Shown here: positions 17,501 to 25,461 of the stretch, in pieces
Position numbering within the stretch: the stretch's first letter is position 1
Layout of the letters: each line of letters begins with the position of its first letter
NCBI GenBank assembly: GCA_017464045.1
Contig: JAFUEG010000246.1
Location: forward strand, 1 to 26,384
Origin: Lachnospiraceae bacterium
Lineage (GTDB): Bacteria; Bacillota_A; Clostridia; Lachnospirales; Lachnospiraceae
Reading direction: 5' to 3'
DNA length: 26,384 bases
Translations under genes and position numbers: made by a program
The notes under the pieces: model-generated
Told to the model about the DNA's origin: nothing
Seen by the model: the letters and a program-made list of their open reading frames with translations, nothing else
Database searches by the model: none

Positions 17501-18380
17501 GTTCAACCAGTTCCTCATCATACGCATCACCCTTGCAGGTTTTTAATCTGTCCCATTTTATATCTACAGCATTTTTTATGGCATCATAGCTTTCTGCTTC
17601 TATTATCTTCGATATAGCTTCTATATCACTTTCGGAGACTTCTGTATTTTTATCGGGACCACCGGCGGTTTCACATATTTCCCTGCCGCAATTTGCATAA
17701 TAGAGTGCACTTTTTGCATAAGCCTTTATAAGCTCAAAAAAATCTTTTATCCATTTAAGCTTCATAAGCTCTTCTTCATTACTAACCGAAAGAAAAGCTT
17801 TAGCCTCTTCAAGCCAAGCATACGGTCTTGGATAGCTTGATGCAAGGTTGTATATTTTAAGAATATTATTTTTTAGATTATCATCGTTTCTGTCATCCCC
17901 AAATATATCAAGCAGCATGAAAAAACCAGCATTTTTTTCTTCGTAAAGTCTGTCAAACAATGCATCAAGAACATCATTTCTTATAAGTGCCATCATACCC
18001 GTATCGCCAATATTAAAATTAGCATCTATCGAAAGAAGTCCGAAATTTTCCTTTACAACCCTTAAACAAAAGCTGTCAATGGTTGTTATATCTGCTCTGT
18101 TTACAAGAACTGCCTGTCTCATAAGATGCTCATTATCAGGTTCTTCGGAAAGCATCTTTTCGATACGTAAAGCTATCTTTTCGCGCATCTGGGCCGCAGC
18201 AGCCTTTGTAAAGGTAACAACAAGAAACTCATCCACATCCTTAGGATTATCCTTATCCGTCATCTTATTAATTATGCGTTCTACAAGAACAGCCGTCTTT
18301 CCGGAGCCGGCTGCTGCCGATACAAGAATATTCGATTTTCTTTTATCTATCGCACTTTGCTGCTCTTTAGTCCAGCCCAT
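14571..18380 (-). CDS. addA: ATP-dependent helicase/nuclease subunit A
   Basis: A 1269-residue UvrD-like helicase with a C-terminal nuclease domain. AddA partners AddB to process double-strand breaks for recombination, as RecBCD does elsewhere. The Walker A motif SAAAGSGKTA is at 21-30, DEYQDSN is the Walker B/motif II, VRIITMHKSKGLEYPIVFVSGMG is motif V-like, and LMDYKTD (about 1215) is the nuclease catalytic segment, with GTVVHKFMELL ahead of it. Slightly longer than B. subtilis AddA. About residues 1015-1045 hold an acidic insert with a duplicated DIYxDSDE unit. The start has an AAAGGA SD 9 nt upstream and lies 66 bp after addB, with no terminator between them. Confidence 0.96.
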   Translation of the reverse strand: MGWTKEQQSAIDKRKSNILVSAAAGSGKTAVLVERIINKMTDKDNPKDVDEFLVVTFTKAAAAQMREKIALRIEKMLSEEPDNEHLMRQAVLVNRADITTIDSFCLRVVKENFGLLSIDANFNIGDTGMMALIRNDVLDALFDRLYEEKNAGFFMLLDIFGDDRNDDNLKNNILKIYNLASSYPRPYAWLEEAKAFLSVSNEEELMKLKWIKDFFELIKAYAKSALYYANCGREICETAGGPDKNTEVSESDIEAISKIIEAESYDAIKNAVDIKWDRLKTCKGDAYDEELVERYKGVRESYKKIITKLKIFKGDSNNLIDEINNIAVYLVPLINLVTEFSKEYELEKGKRKLVEFSDVEHMAYQLVCGGYDKDGKPVSTELAKRISEKYDEIFIDEYQDSNYLQEDILYSVSGIELGRNNMFMVGDVKQSIYKFRMARPDLFISKYNTFTDEGPEVKIELKNNFRSRENVLNSINYFCKKLMRADLGGIEYDDSVALVPTKDFPVPEEGIKESVGGSTEVILIDNFETDEKLSKLELEAVAIANRIKELVGDDNPQYIYDEEKNIYRKASYRDIVILARSLKEFGDSVYNTLTMAGIPAYLEDTGGYFEAVEIRLIMSLLSIVDNIRQDIPLAAVLLSPMAGLNENELSFICDYAEKNLKEKHLLYDKCMCYMEDNDDYISGKLSDIFGIIDTLRDDNKTISIASLIWEALEMTGYYNYVSAMPMGIRRKNNINMLLEKAEKFEDGSYKGLFNFLRYIEKLKLNEVDFGEAKLFGDEEDVVRIITMHKSKGLEYPIVFVSGMGKQFNNADSKEQLIIHSDYYLASDYVDIKNRFKKKTFIKDVFKLLIKKENMAEELRVLYVALTRAKEKLIITGCDKDVDKTMAKLMTEETSGDVIPFDVRLGAPCFLTWIISCMNGYRGIEDGCDIELKILREEDISGYIQNEEAKKVWSVYDFYESALEKYDKDLYEKYKNSFEFVYPFIEYTKIKSKMSISEIKKMKAYDGEGYDAADNLKDELDIYIDSDEASENEPDIYMDSDEIAPEDAASVKPLVSEKEASDNVRDITLTGAEKGTVVHKFMELLCFKDFDGIDDKEIISKINNGIDALKKNGIFNEEEASVINPFKIRAMLLSELGKRMIRADRCGFLKKEQQFSAGLTKDMIFDIENINSKMTDAESTEAGECIPEAAKTVNEEDIIIVQGIIDAFFYEDDKIILMDYKTDFADENELIGRYRAQLDYYAYILERITGLKVAEKIIYSFHLEKEISIV
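15259..15331 (-). repeat. Tandem 42-bp duplication inside addA (acidic linker)
   Basis: Two 31-bp segments (15259-15289 and 15301-15331) are identical at 29 of 31 positions and lie 42 bp apart, which is 14 codons. They encode the two DIYxDSDE blocks in the acidic segment of AddA just ahead of the nuclease domain. The period is a multiple of three, so the duplication preserves the frame. Confidence 0.85.
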
Positions 18381-18446
18381 AGTTAAGTCCTTTCAACCTA
18401 TTATAAAAATCAAAATCTGCATAAATATCCGCCAAAACTGTCACAT

Positions 18447-21400
18447 TTAATTTCCATCCTTCGTTTCGGCAAGTACTTCCTTAATCTTATCGTATACTAT
18501 ATCCTTATCCTTTTCGGTATACTTAGGAAGACGCTCCTTATTGCCGCCGTATTTTTTGTCAAATCTGCAAACTTCCTTGTATAAGCAGTATTCACAGGTG
18601 CTTTTTCCTTCCACCGTCATAGGATTTTTATCTATCTCACCTTTTATAATACTTCCTGCGATACCCTTTGCTTTATAAATTGCAAAATCATTTATATCCT
18701 TAAACTTTTGAGGATCATCATTTAACAGTCCGGTAAGCTTTAAGGTTTTTTCCCTTTCCTTATCCGCGGCATCGGCGTCATCGGCAGCCACATAAGGGTC
18801 AGTCATTTTATAATAATACATACCTTCCGGAGTTATCTTTAGCTTCTCTGTTTCTTCCTTATCCTTGTTATACTGATTTTCGACAAGCTCCTGCATAACA
18901 TTCATATATACGGAAAGCTGAAGCGAAAGCCCTTCATAAAGTCTGCTTATCTTAAAATCATGACTGCCTGATTTATAATCAATAATCCTTAATCTTAAGG
19001 ACTTATCCTCCGGTGAATAATACACATCTCCCCTGTCAACTATACCGTTAAGCGTCATATCAAAATTCTGCCCCGGTACATCCAGCTTTTTGGTAAATTT
19101 ATACTCAAAATATTCCGGTCGGAGTAAATCCTTATCTGTTATGTCCGATAAAACCGCAGCCGTTCTTTTGCCTATCCTTTTTAAGACCGTAAGAAGATAC
19201 TCAAATCTTCCCTCTTTAACCGTATAGCTGTCATATGCCTCATCAAACGCCTCTTCGACAAATCTCTCAACCATCTCATCACGGGTGTTATCTTCTATCT
19301 TTGACCAGTCATTATCCATGTTGTCATGCACATGTCTGTACATACGTTCCATGGCTCCATGAAGTATAGTTCCTATATCTCTGTTATCAATCTGTCTGAT
19401 TTTTCTTTCAGAAAGACCAAGTATATACTGTAAAAAATATGAATACGCGCATGACGCATATTTTTCAAGTCTTGAAACCGATTGTGACATGAGCTTAAGC
19501 TTTATAAGCTCCGCCATATCGTCTGATAATTTTTGCGGAATATTATTATATAAAAAGGCATTTTCTATCAAAGTCAAATCCTCTGCCTGCATATCCCTGT
19601 ATAACTTGTATAGACTCATGGTTTCCGAAAGTCTCGAATTATCACCCGACATTATAAGCTGCATTCCCTCTATAAGAGTATCAAGACCTGTCTTTTTTCC
19701 CGCTACCTTATACTCATCATCCTTATCCACGGAAATCCCGGTAAATATATTGGTGATTCTCGAAATAATATATGACGGTCTTACCTGTTCATTTTCATCA
19801 TTCATACTTGTATAGGAAAGAATGAGTTTATCTTTAGGCTTTGTCATGTTTATATAAAGATAAAACTGCTCAATATATGAATTGAATTTTTCAGTTGGCG
19901 CAAGCTCGATTCCAAGCTCTTTTAACCTCTCTTTATCGCCGTCACTTATAATACCCGTATTGTTGCTTTTTTTAGGGATAATTCCGTCATTTATGCCAAT
20001 TATAAATAAAACCTTTATATCATCAAGCCTTGTTCTTGTTATATCTCCAATAATGGTCATATCAAGAGTTTTGGGAATCACGCCAAGGGTAAGATCCTTT
20101 AATCCGAGAGCCAACAGCTCCGAAAAATCATCTATGTCTACACTATCATCTCCCATGATTTCATCCATCTTTTCCAAAACCTGAATAACCTTGACATATA
20201 AATTTTTATAATTCTCCATACGTTTTTCATATTCATGTACTTCCATAAAATCCCGTATGGCTTTGGTATAAGCTTTAATGCTATTTACACTTTTATGTAA
20301 AAGATCGTAAAACGGTATGAGTATATCGGCAATATATCCTCTTATTTCTTCAACCTCTTCATTCCACTCCCTGCTCCAGGCTGATTTTCCGCGGATACCC
20401 TTTTTTAATACATAATTTTCAATCGTCTCAATATCATCATCGTCAAGTTCTCTTATTATACCTGCCTTTAAAAAAGCAAACACACTGTCGTAAGAAAAGT
20501 TTTCCTTAACAATCCTTAAGAGATATTCTATAGAGTTGATATACGGATTATTTTTTACAGGTATGCTTGCATCCAGAAAATAAGGTATATCGTATCTTTC
20601 AAAAATCTGTTTGGTCTTGGAACTGATACCCTCAAGATTTCCGCTAATTACCGCTATATCCTTATATCTGTAATTTCCCTCTTTTACCAATTTATCTATC
20701 CTGTAAGCAACACCCTCAATCTCCTTACGTGGGGTGTCATATACTGTTATAGATATATCATCCTGACTATCACTGCACTTTTTGTACGGAAATCTGAATA
20801 TGTTTTTTTCAAGCCATGAGATATTTTTACTTCCGTCACTCCATCTGTTAAAGGTATCTCCGTTGACAAAGTAATCCTCTGATACATCAACAGAATTTTT
20901 TATTGCAAGTTCCTTTAATCCGGAAATAGTTTTTTTAGTCAGATAAAAAAGCTCATGTTCTTTAACATTCCTCTTATCATAAAAAATTTTATCTATGGTA
21001 AATACACCATAAACTTCTTTTGAATACCTGATAAGCTTTTCTATAAGTCCAAGCTGGATAGGTGTAAATCCCGTAAAGCCATCCATAACTATTATGCTTC
21101 TTTTTATCAGAGCTGATCTTTCAATATTTTCAGCAAGAATCTCAATAAGCTTTTCGGCAGCTATATAATTATCCGAAAGCTTAGTATCAAATGCACCGAA
21201 TATCTCCTTCATATCCATAAGCTTTTTATACAAAAGAACATCAGCCGGACTATCCTTTAATTTTTCAATTACACCATCCAGCTTTTCACGGGAAATATCA
21301 TACTGGTACATCTCGGACATAAGAGATTTAACTTCATCTATAAAGCCTGATTTATCAAGACTTCCGGAATAAACTGACATTTTGCCCTTTCTTTCTCCCG

Positions 21401-21695
21401 CAGCCTTACGGATAAGCATACTTTTACCAAAATCCTCAAGTACTCTCTCAGGTTTTATATTAAGTTCATCAAAGACACGAAAACAAAGACGGTTAAAGCC
21501 GATAACATCTATATTCATGGTTCCCTTTGCAGGATGCAGCATAACAAGCTTGCGCTGTAATGCCATAGAGTACTGCTCAGGTACCAGCAAAATATAATTG
21601 ATATCAGGATTCTTTATACCGTCCTTTATTATTTTATTATATATATAATGAGATTTACCCGAACCCGAAGGTCCAAGTATCATTTGTAAAGACAT
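18447..21695 (-). CDS. addB: ATP-dependent helicase/deoxyribonuclease subunit B
   Basis: A 1082-residue AddB (not the RexB variant lacking the iron-sulphur cluster). The N-terminal Walker A-type GPSGSGKSHY is at 8-17. The C-terminal nuclease domain has GTILHGAMERMYRHV and the DYKSGSHDFK catalytic segment. Four cysteines expected to hold the 4Fe-4S cluster are visible: one in RLEKYASCAYSYF (about 747) and three in CEYCLYKEVC (about 1033-1042). Starts with GGAG about 9 nt before the ATG and 25 bp after the HD-GYP gene. Partner of addA downstream. Confidence 0.95.
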   Translation of the reverse strand: MSLQMILGPSGSGKSHYIYNKIIKDGIKNPDINYILLVPEQYSMALQRKLVMLHPAKGTMNIDVIGFNRLCFRVFDELNIKPERVLEDFGKSMLIRKAAGERKGKMSVYSGSLDKSGFIDEVKSLMSEMYQYDISREKLDGVIEKLKDSPADVLLYKKLMDMKEIFGAFDTKLSDNYIAAEKLIEILAENIERSALIKRSIIVMDGFTGFTPIQLGLIEKLIRYSKEVYGVFTIDKIFYDKRNVKEHELFYLTKKTISGLKELAIKNSVDVSEDYFVNGDTFNRWSDGSKNISWLEKNIFRFPYKKCSDSQDDISITVYDTPRKEIEGVAYRIDKLVKEGNYRYKDIAVISGNLEGISSKTKQIFERYDIPYFLDASIPVKNNPYINSIEYLLRIVKENFSYDSVFAFLKAGIIRELDDDDIETIENYVLKKGIRGKSAWSREWNEEVEEIRGYIADILIPFYDLLHKSVNSIKAYTKAIRDFMEVHEYEKRMENYKNLYVKVIQVLEKMDEIMGDDSVDIDDFSELLALGLKDLTLGVIPKTLDMTIIGDITRTRLDDIKVLFIIGINDGIIPKKSNNTGIISDGDKERLKELGIELAPTEKFNSYIEQFYLYINMTKPKDKLILSYTSMNDENEQVRPSYIISRITNIFTGISVDKDDEYKVAGKKTGLDTLIEGMQLIMSGDNSRLSETMSLYKLYRDMQAEDLTLIENAFLYNNIPQKLSDDMAELIKLKLMSQSVSRLEKYASCAYSYFLQYILGLSERKIRQIDNRDIGTILHGAMERMYRHVHDNMDNDWSKIEDNTRDEMVERFVEEAFDEAYDSYTVKEGRFEYLLTVLKRIGKRTAAVLSDITDKDLLRPEYFEYKFTKKLDVPGQNFDMTLNGIVDRGDVYYSPEDKSLRLRIIDYKSGSHDFKISRLYEGLSLQLSVYMNVMQELVENQYNKDKEETEKLKITPEGMYYYKMTDPYVAADDADAADKEREKTLKLTGLLNDDPQKFKDINDFAIYKAKGIAGSIIKGEIDKNPMTVEGKSTCEYCLYKEVCRFDKKYGGNKERLPKYTEKDKDIVYDKIKEVLAETKDGN

Positions 21696-21720
21696 AAATA
21701 TTCTCCAAATAAACTAAATA

Positions 21721-22395
21721 CTATGCATACGGATCCGCATATTTTCTGGATATCTCTTCAATCTTATCCTTATTCATTTTAAAGCATTGGGTGATACGTG
21801 GCGAAAACATACCACATTCACCGTCCATTATCATCGAATATGCCTTTTCAAATTCTATAGCTTTTCTGTAGGTTGTATTGGTCATGAGCGCATCAAACGC
21901 ATCTGCTATAGAAACAATCTGTGCCGAAAGAGGAATATTTTCACCCTGAAGCTTTTCCGGATATCCCTTTCCGTCATATCTTTCATGGTGATATCTGCAT
22001 ATCTCCCAGCTGTAATGAAACATTTTTTCAGACTGGAACTCCTTAAGATTATCAAGCATTTCACAGCCCTTTGTAGTATGTGACTTTATCATGTCAAATT
22101 CGGCCGGAGTAAGCTTAAGAGGCTTTAAAATGATGTCATCCGGTATAAGCAGCTTACCTACATCATGATAACAGGAAGCATCCGCAATGTACTCAATATC
22201 CTCTTTCTTGAGATTACTGTCAGGGAAAAAGCTTACAAGTGTTTCACATAATGATTTGGTAATTTCTCTGACTCTCTTTATATGATTTTTACTGAAGTTT
22301 CTAAATTCGGCAAGGGTTCCGAGCATATTGGCAAATTCATGTTCAAGCTCAGATACTGCCTCCTGCTTTGCCAATATACTTTCACTGCCTGACAT
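21721..22395 (-). CDS. HD-GYP domain protein (cyclic di-nucleotide phosphodiesterase type), in frame with the upstream receiver gene
   Basis: A 224-residue HD-GYP domain. The metal-ligand motifs are intact: NHIKRV (about 37-42), H77-D78, H106 in SHTTKG, H136-H137-E138 followed by DGKGYP (141-146), and IADAFDAL. HD-GYP enzymes typically hydrolyse c-di-GMP (family knowledge; substrate not tested). The gene is in the same frame as the receiver ORF (22453-22860), separated only by one TAA and 19 sense codons with no other stop. Nothing like a good SD precedes its ATG at 22393-22395 (the nearest GATGG is too close), unlike every neighbour. It may thus be a broken fusion, a readthrough product, or a reinitiated second gene. 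addB starts 25 bp after its stop. Confidence 0.85.
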   Translation of the reverse strand: MSGSESILAKQEAVSELEHEFANMLGTLAEFRNFSKNHIKRVREITKSLCETLVSFFPDSNLKKEDIEYIADASCYHDVGKLLIPDDIILKPLKLTPAEFDMIKSHTTKGCEMLDNLKEFQSEKMFHYSWEICRYHHERYDGKGYPEKLQGENIPLSAQIVSIADAFDALMTNTTYRKAIEFEKAYSMIMDGECGMFSPRITQCFKMNKDKIEEISRKYADPYA

Positions 22396-22452
22396 ATTAC
22401 CATCTGAATCTTTAACTGATTCTGTTCCTGCCTTTCTGGTTGAACTTGAAAC

Positions 22453-22860
22453 TTATTCCTCAAGCTCTTTTATATACATTTTATTTTGAATACATCTGCT
22501 TACGGAAAATCTTATCTTTGCGGCAGCTACCGGTGTCATAATAATATCTGCAGCGCCGTCCTCAAGACATTTTTCCGCATTTTCATCATCCAGAGTTTCA
22601 GCCATAATAATAACAGGAATGTACTTCATAACCGAACTTTTTTTCATAAGGCTGAGTATCTGAAAAACATTCATATTAGGCTGATTCAAATCTATAATAG
22701 CACATGCAAGATTGATACTTTTATCGGAAATTGCCCTGATAGTCTGTGCACCGTCTATAGCCTTTACAATCTCATATTCATCACTAAGTGCTTTTGAGAC
22801 ATCGCTTAAAAGCTTGAAGCTGCATGTCGAAAGCAATATAAATCTTTTTGATTCTCCCAT
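22453..22860 (-). CDS. Receiver-like (REC) domain protein with a degenerate phosphorylation site
   Basis: A 135-residue protein of response-regulator fold. The phospho-acceptor D57 is kept (ACAIIDLNQPNMNVFQIL), but the acidic pocket pair is S11-T12 instead of two Asp, the conserved Thr/Ser after strand 4 is A87, and the Lys of strand 5 is T109 (MTP). Phosphorylation is therefore doubtful. It starts at 22858-22860 with GGAGG upstream, 18 bp after the DUF342 gene. It ends with KELEE and TAA; the next in-frame segment is the HD-GYP domain, so the two together look like an RpfG-type REC-HD-GYP protein split at the linker. Confidence 0.8.
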   Translation of the reverse strand: MGESKRFILLSTCSFKLLSDVSKALSDEYEIVKAIDGAQTIRAISDKSINLACAIIDLNQPNMNVFQILSLMKKSSVMKYIPVIIMAETLDDENAEKCLEDGAADIIMTPVAAAKIRFSVSRCIQNKMYIKELEE

Positions 22861-22878
22861 TGTTATCCTCCAAATTTA

Positions 22879-25188
22879 TTAACTTAAAAGCTGAACTATT
22901 GCCTGCTCCTTTTCTCTGAACCATACTTTATTAACATCCTTGTCAAGAAGATATTTTGCATTATTAATATTAACGAGACAGCCCGCATATGCCTTTCCCG
23001 ATACTCTTACACCTATGGCTGCACTGTTTTGAGCCAGCTCACCGGTAAAAGCATCTCTCTCTTCTTTTATCCCATCTATCTCATTCATAAGCTGCATCAT
23101 AGCAGTCTGAACATTTTGATAAATCGGAGTATCCTTCAAGACATCAAGCTTTACCTTAACCTGAAGCTTTTTCAGTTCTTCCTTGAAGATTGTAACCTTT
23201 ACGGAAAGCTCCTTTGTCTTGGAATCCCAATCTCTTAACTTCTTAACAAAGTACTGATTTGCACCAACCTCAAATTCTGTTCTTACGCCCATCTTGTTAC
23301 CAAGCTCTGCTGCCTCAACTCCATAGATGGCAGATGTAAGTCCACCAACAATAGCGCCTCGTCTTCCGGATATAATCACCTTATGCATGGCAACACAATT
23401 GCAGTTATACAGGTAATTGCTCTTTACATCATGCTCAGCATATATCTTTACATTTTCAAAGAACTTGCCGTTTACATCATTTCCGGCTTCAATAATACCG
23501 ACACCTTTTCCAAGAACACCCTGCTTAACAAGCACATCCTTTCCTGCCTTTATATATGCAGCCTCAACACTTCCGTTTACAATTATATTACCCGTAGCCT
23601 CAATAATGGCTCTCTGACGAACATCACCTCTGACCTCAACATCTCCGTCAAATTTGATATTACCGGTTGAGAGGGAAACGTCACCGTTAACAACGTAAAC
23701 AGTATTGATCGTAATAATACCGTTTTTCTCTTCTATGCAGCCCTTAACAGTAGCAACATACGTAACCTCATCATCAAGCAATGTGATATTTTTTCCGGTA
23801 AGTCTCGGAAGATTCTGTCCATTTTTAGGATGAATCAGTTTTCCGGTTACATCATAGCCGTATATACCTCTTACAGCAGGATGATAAACTGCAAGCTTTT
23901 GACCTTCTTCCACCTGTTCAAATAAAGTTATATTGGAATAATTAACCGAACCATCCTCATTAAGCTCAGGTGTACGGTCAATATTTCTGTTAAAGAAATA
24001 CTCAAAAAATCCATCCTGTCCATCAACAGGCAGCTTGCCCTCAGCTATGAGAATCTGTTCATTTGCCGATTTATTACCCTTAATTATTTCATAAATTGCA
24101 CTCTTAATTATACCCTGCCTTACACCGTTCAACTTAAGTGCAGAGGTTATCTCATTTTCGGTAAAGCCGGTATCTGTATCAGAAAGCTTAGGAAGAATAA
24201 CGTATGCCGTCATCGCATCATAGCTAACCTCTATGGTCACCCTCTGATTTTCAGCGTTCCATACCACTCCGTCATCTGCAGAAGCTATCTCTCCGAATTC
24301 TTTATCATCATAGGTCAAAACCTCTGAATCCGGATTATATAAATCCGATTCAACCTTACCAAACGCCTTTATCTTGGCTCTGTGGTTTGCCATATCGGTT
24401 GCGCTCCACATAAGCGAAGCATAATCCGAAACGTCAATTCCCTCCTCAAGTCCGAGTCTTATCTCACGCATCTGCTCCGGTGAATAAAGAAAGTCCTCAT
24501 ACTTTGAAACATCCACACCGGCCTTTAAACCAAGTCTTATTTCACGCATCTGCATCCAGTTATAAGTATTTTTAGAATACTTGGATATATCAAGTTTTTC
24601 CTCAAGTCCGCGCCTTATCTCATACATCTGGCTACCGGAATAGGAGCGATCCAAAAAGCATGTGATATCAACATTATTTTTAAGTCCATGTCTTATCTGT
24701 TCAAGCTGGTCATCCTTATATCCGTCCTCAACATATATATCTATATTTAATCCATTTGAAAAGGCTTTCCTTATCTCACACAAAACAGCCTTCGGAATTC
24801 TCTTTTCATAATACGGATAAAGATTTATTCCCGCCTCAAGTCCGAGTCTTATTTCGCGCATAACAAGATAATCCATATCCTCATCGAGATATATGGACAC
24901 ATCAACACCGTCTTTTATTCCTCTTCTGATTTCTCTCATCTGAAACCAGTCATATTTTTCATTCAGGTATGGCTCTATATCTATGCCCTGCTCAAGTCCC
25001 TTTCTTATCTCTGTCATTTGAGGAAACATATACTTTGTATCAGCATAAATATCAACATCTACACCGCTTTTAAGACCGTTCTCTATCTCTTCAAGCTGCA
25101 TACGGTCAAAGCCCTGTAAATGATAAGCTTCCATACGTTCTGCAATTTCTATATCTGAAATGCCCGGTTTTTTTGTCGTATTAATCAT
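22879..25188 (-). CDS. FapA/DUF342-family protein with nine N-terminal 26-residue repeats
   Basis: A 769-residue protein. After about 30 residues come nine tandem 26-residue repeats (31-264) of the form QM-x-EIR-x-GL-xx-G-x-D-xxx-Y. Next comes the FapA/DUF342 core (about 300-690) with the repeating short beta strands of a polymer-binding or beta-helix-like fold (GNIKFDGDVEVRGDVRQ, IIEATGNIIVNGSVEAAYIKAG, KAGKDVLVKQGVLGKG, IIEAGNDVNGKFFENVKIYAEHDVKSNYL), then a coiled coil (about 655-720) and a GVRVSGKAYAGCLVNI end. DUF342 proteins are annotated as flagellar-assembly or polar-localisation factors, but no biochemical function can be assigned here. The SD GGGAG precedes the ATG. It heads the REC/HD-GYP genes, pointing to a role in signalling or cell organisation. 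Confidence 0.85.
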   Translation of the reverse strand: MINTTKKPGISDIEIAERMEAYHLQGFDRMQLEEIENGLKSGVDVDIYADTKYMFPQMTEIRKGLEQGIDIEPYLNEKYDWFQMREIRRGIKDGVDVSIYLDEDMDYLVMREIRLGLEAGINLYPYYEKRIPKAVLCEIRKAFSNGLNIDIYVEDGYKDDQLEQIRHGLKNNVDITCFLDRSYSGSQMYEIRRGLEEKLDISKYSKNTYNWMQMREIRLGLKAGVDVSKYEDFLYSPEQMREIRLGLEEGIDVSDYASLMWSATDMANHRAKIKAFGKVESDLYNPDSEVLTYDDKEFGEIASADDGVVWNAENQRVTIEVSYDAMTAYVILPKLSDTDTGFTENEITSALKLNGVRQGIIKSAIYEIIKGNKSANEQILIAEGKLPVDGQDGFFEYFFNRNIDRTPELNEDGSVNYSNITLFEQVEEGQKLAVYHPAVRGIYGYDVTGKLIHPKNGQNLPRLTGKNITLLDDEVTYVATVKGCIEEKNGIITINTVYVVNGDVSLSTGNIKFDGDVEVRGDVRQRAIIEATGNIIVNGSVEAAYIKAGKDVLVKQGVLGKGVGIIEAGNDVNGKFFENVKIYAEHDVKSNYLYNCNCVAMHKVIISGRRGAIVGGLTSAIYGVEAAELGNKMGVRTEFEVGANQYFVKKLRDWDSKTKELSVKVTIFKEELKKLQVKVKLDVLKDTPIYQNVQTAMMQLMNEIDGIKEERDAFTGELAQNSAAIGVRVSGKAYAGCLVNINNAKYLLDKDVNKVWFREKEQAIVQLLS
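24397..25098 (-). repeat. Nine 78-bp coding repeats (26 residues each)
   Basis: The nine repeats run contiguously in frame, with invariant positions I/L-R-x-G-(L/F) and G-(V/I/L)-(D/N) followed by an aromatic residue three or four positions later. Repeats 2, 3, 4, 7, 8 and 9 are the closest to each other; 5 and 6 are the most diverged. Similar EIRxGL repeats occur in other Lachnospiraceae proteins by memory, but I know no assigned name or function. Confidence 0.85.
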
Positions 25189-25390
25189 CTTTAATCTCCC
25201 ATCAGATTAAGCTATAAGTTATGTTTACTGATAAAGCATTTCTTTATGCTAAAAAATCGCATAATTATAAGTAATTTTATCATAAATTAATATATCAGGC
25301 AAGCAAAAACGCTTAAACAGTAAAAATAAAACCATAATTTGCAGTCTGCGCCAATCCATGCATGCTAAGACTATAAAATTTGTTTTTTAC

Positions 25391-25419
25391 TTGTCTAATA
25401 ATAAAAATAAGGCTATAAT
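25391..25419 (+). promoter_or_regulatory. Sigma-A-type promoter for the PRTase-like gene
   Basis: On the plus strand, TTGTCT (25391-25396) and a perfect TATAAT (25414-25419) are separated by 17 bp. Predicted start near 25426, giving a leader of about 36 nt that ends with the AAGGAGG SD. The intergenic region 25189-25461 is otherwise AT-rich and holds a TATAAT on the minus strand (25269-25264) without a matching -35, plus a short hairpin-capable stretch at 25231-25250. Confidence 0.75.
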
Positions 25420-25461
25420 ACTAATCATAAATCCATATATTATATTTAAGGAGGTTATATT

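Noticed and set aside
25231..25250. Hairpin ATAAAG/CTTTAT (or AGCAT/ATGCT) as a regulatory structure of the DUF342 gene
   Set aside because: Five- to six-bp AT-rich arms with mutually exclusive pairings; likely chance.
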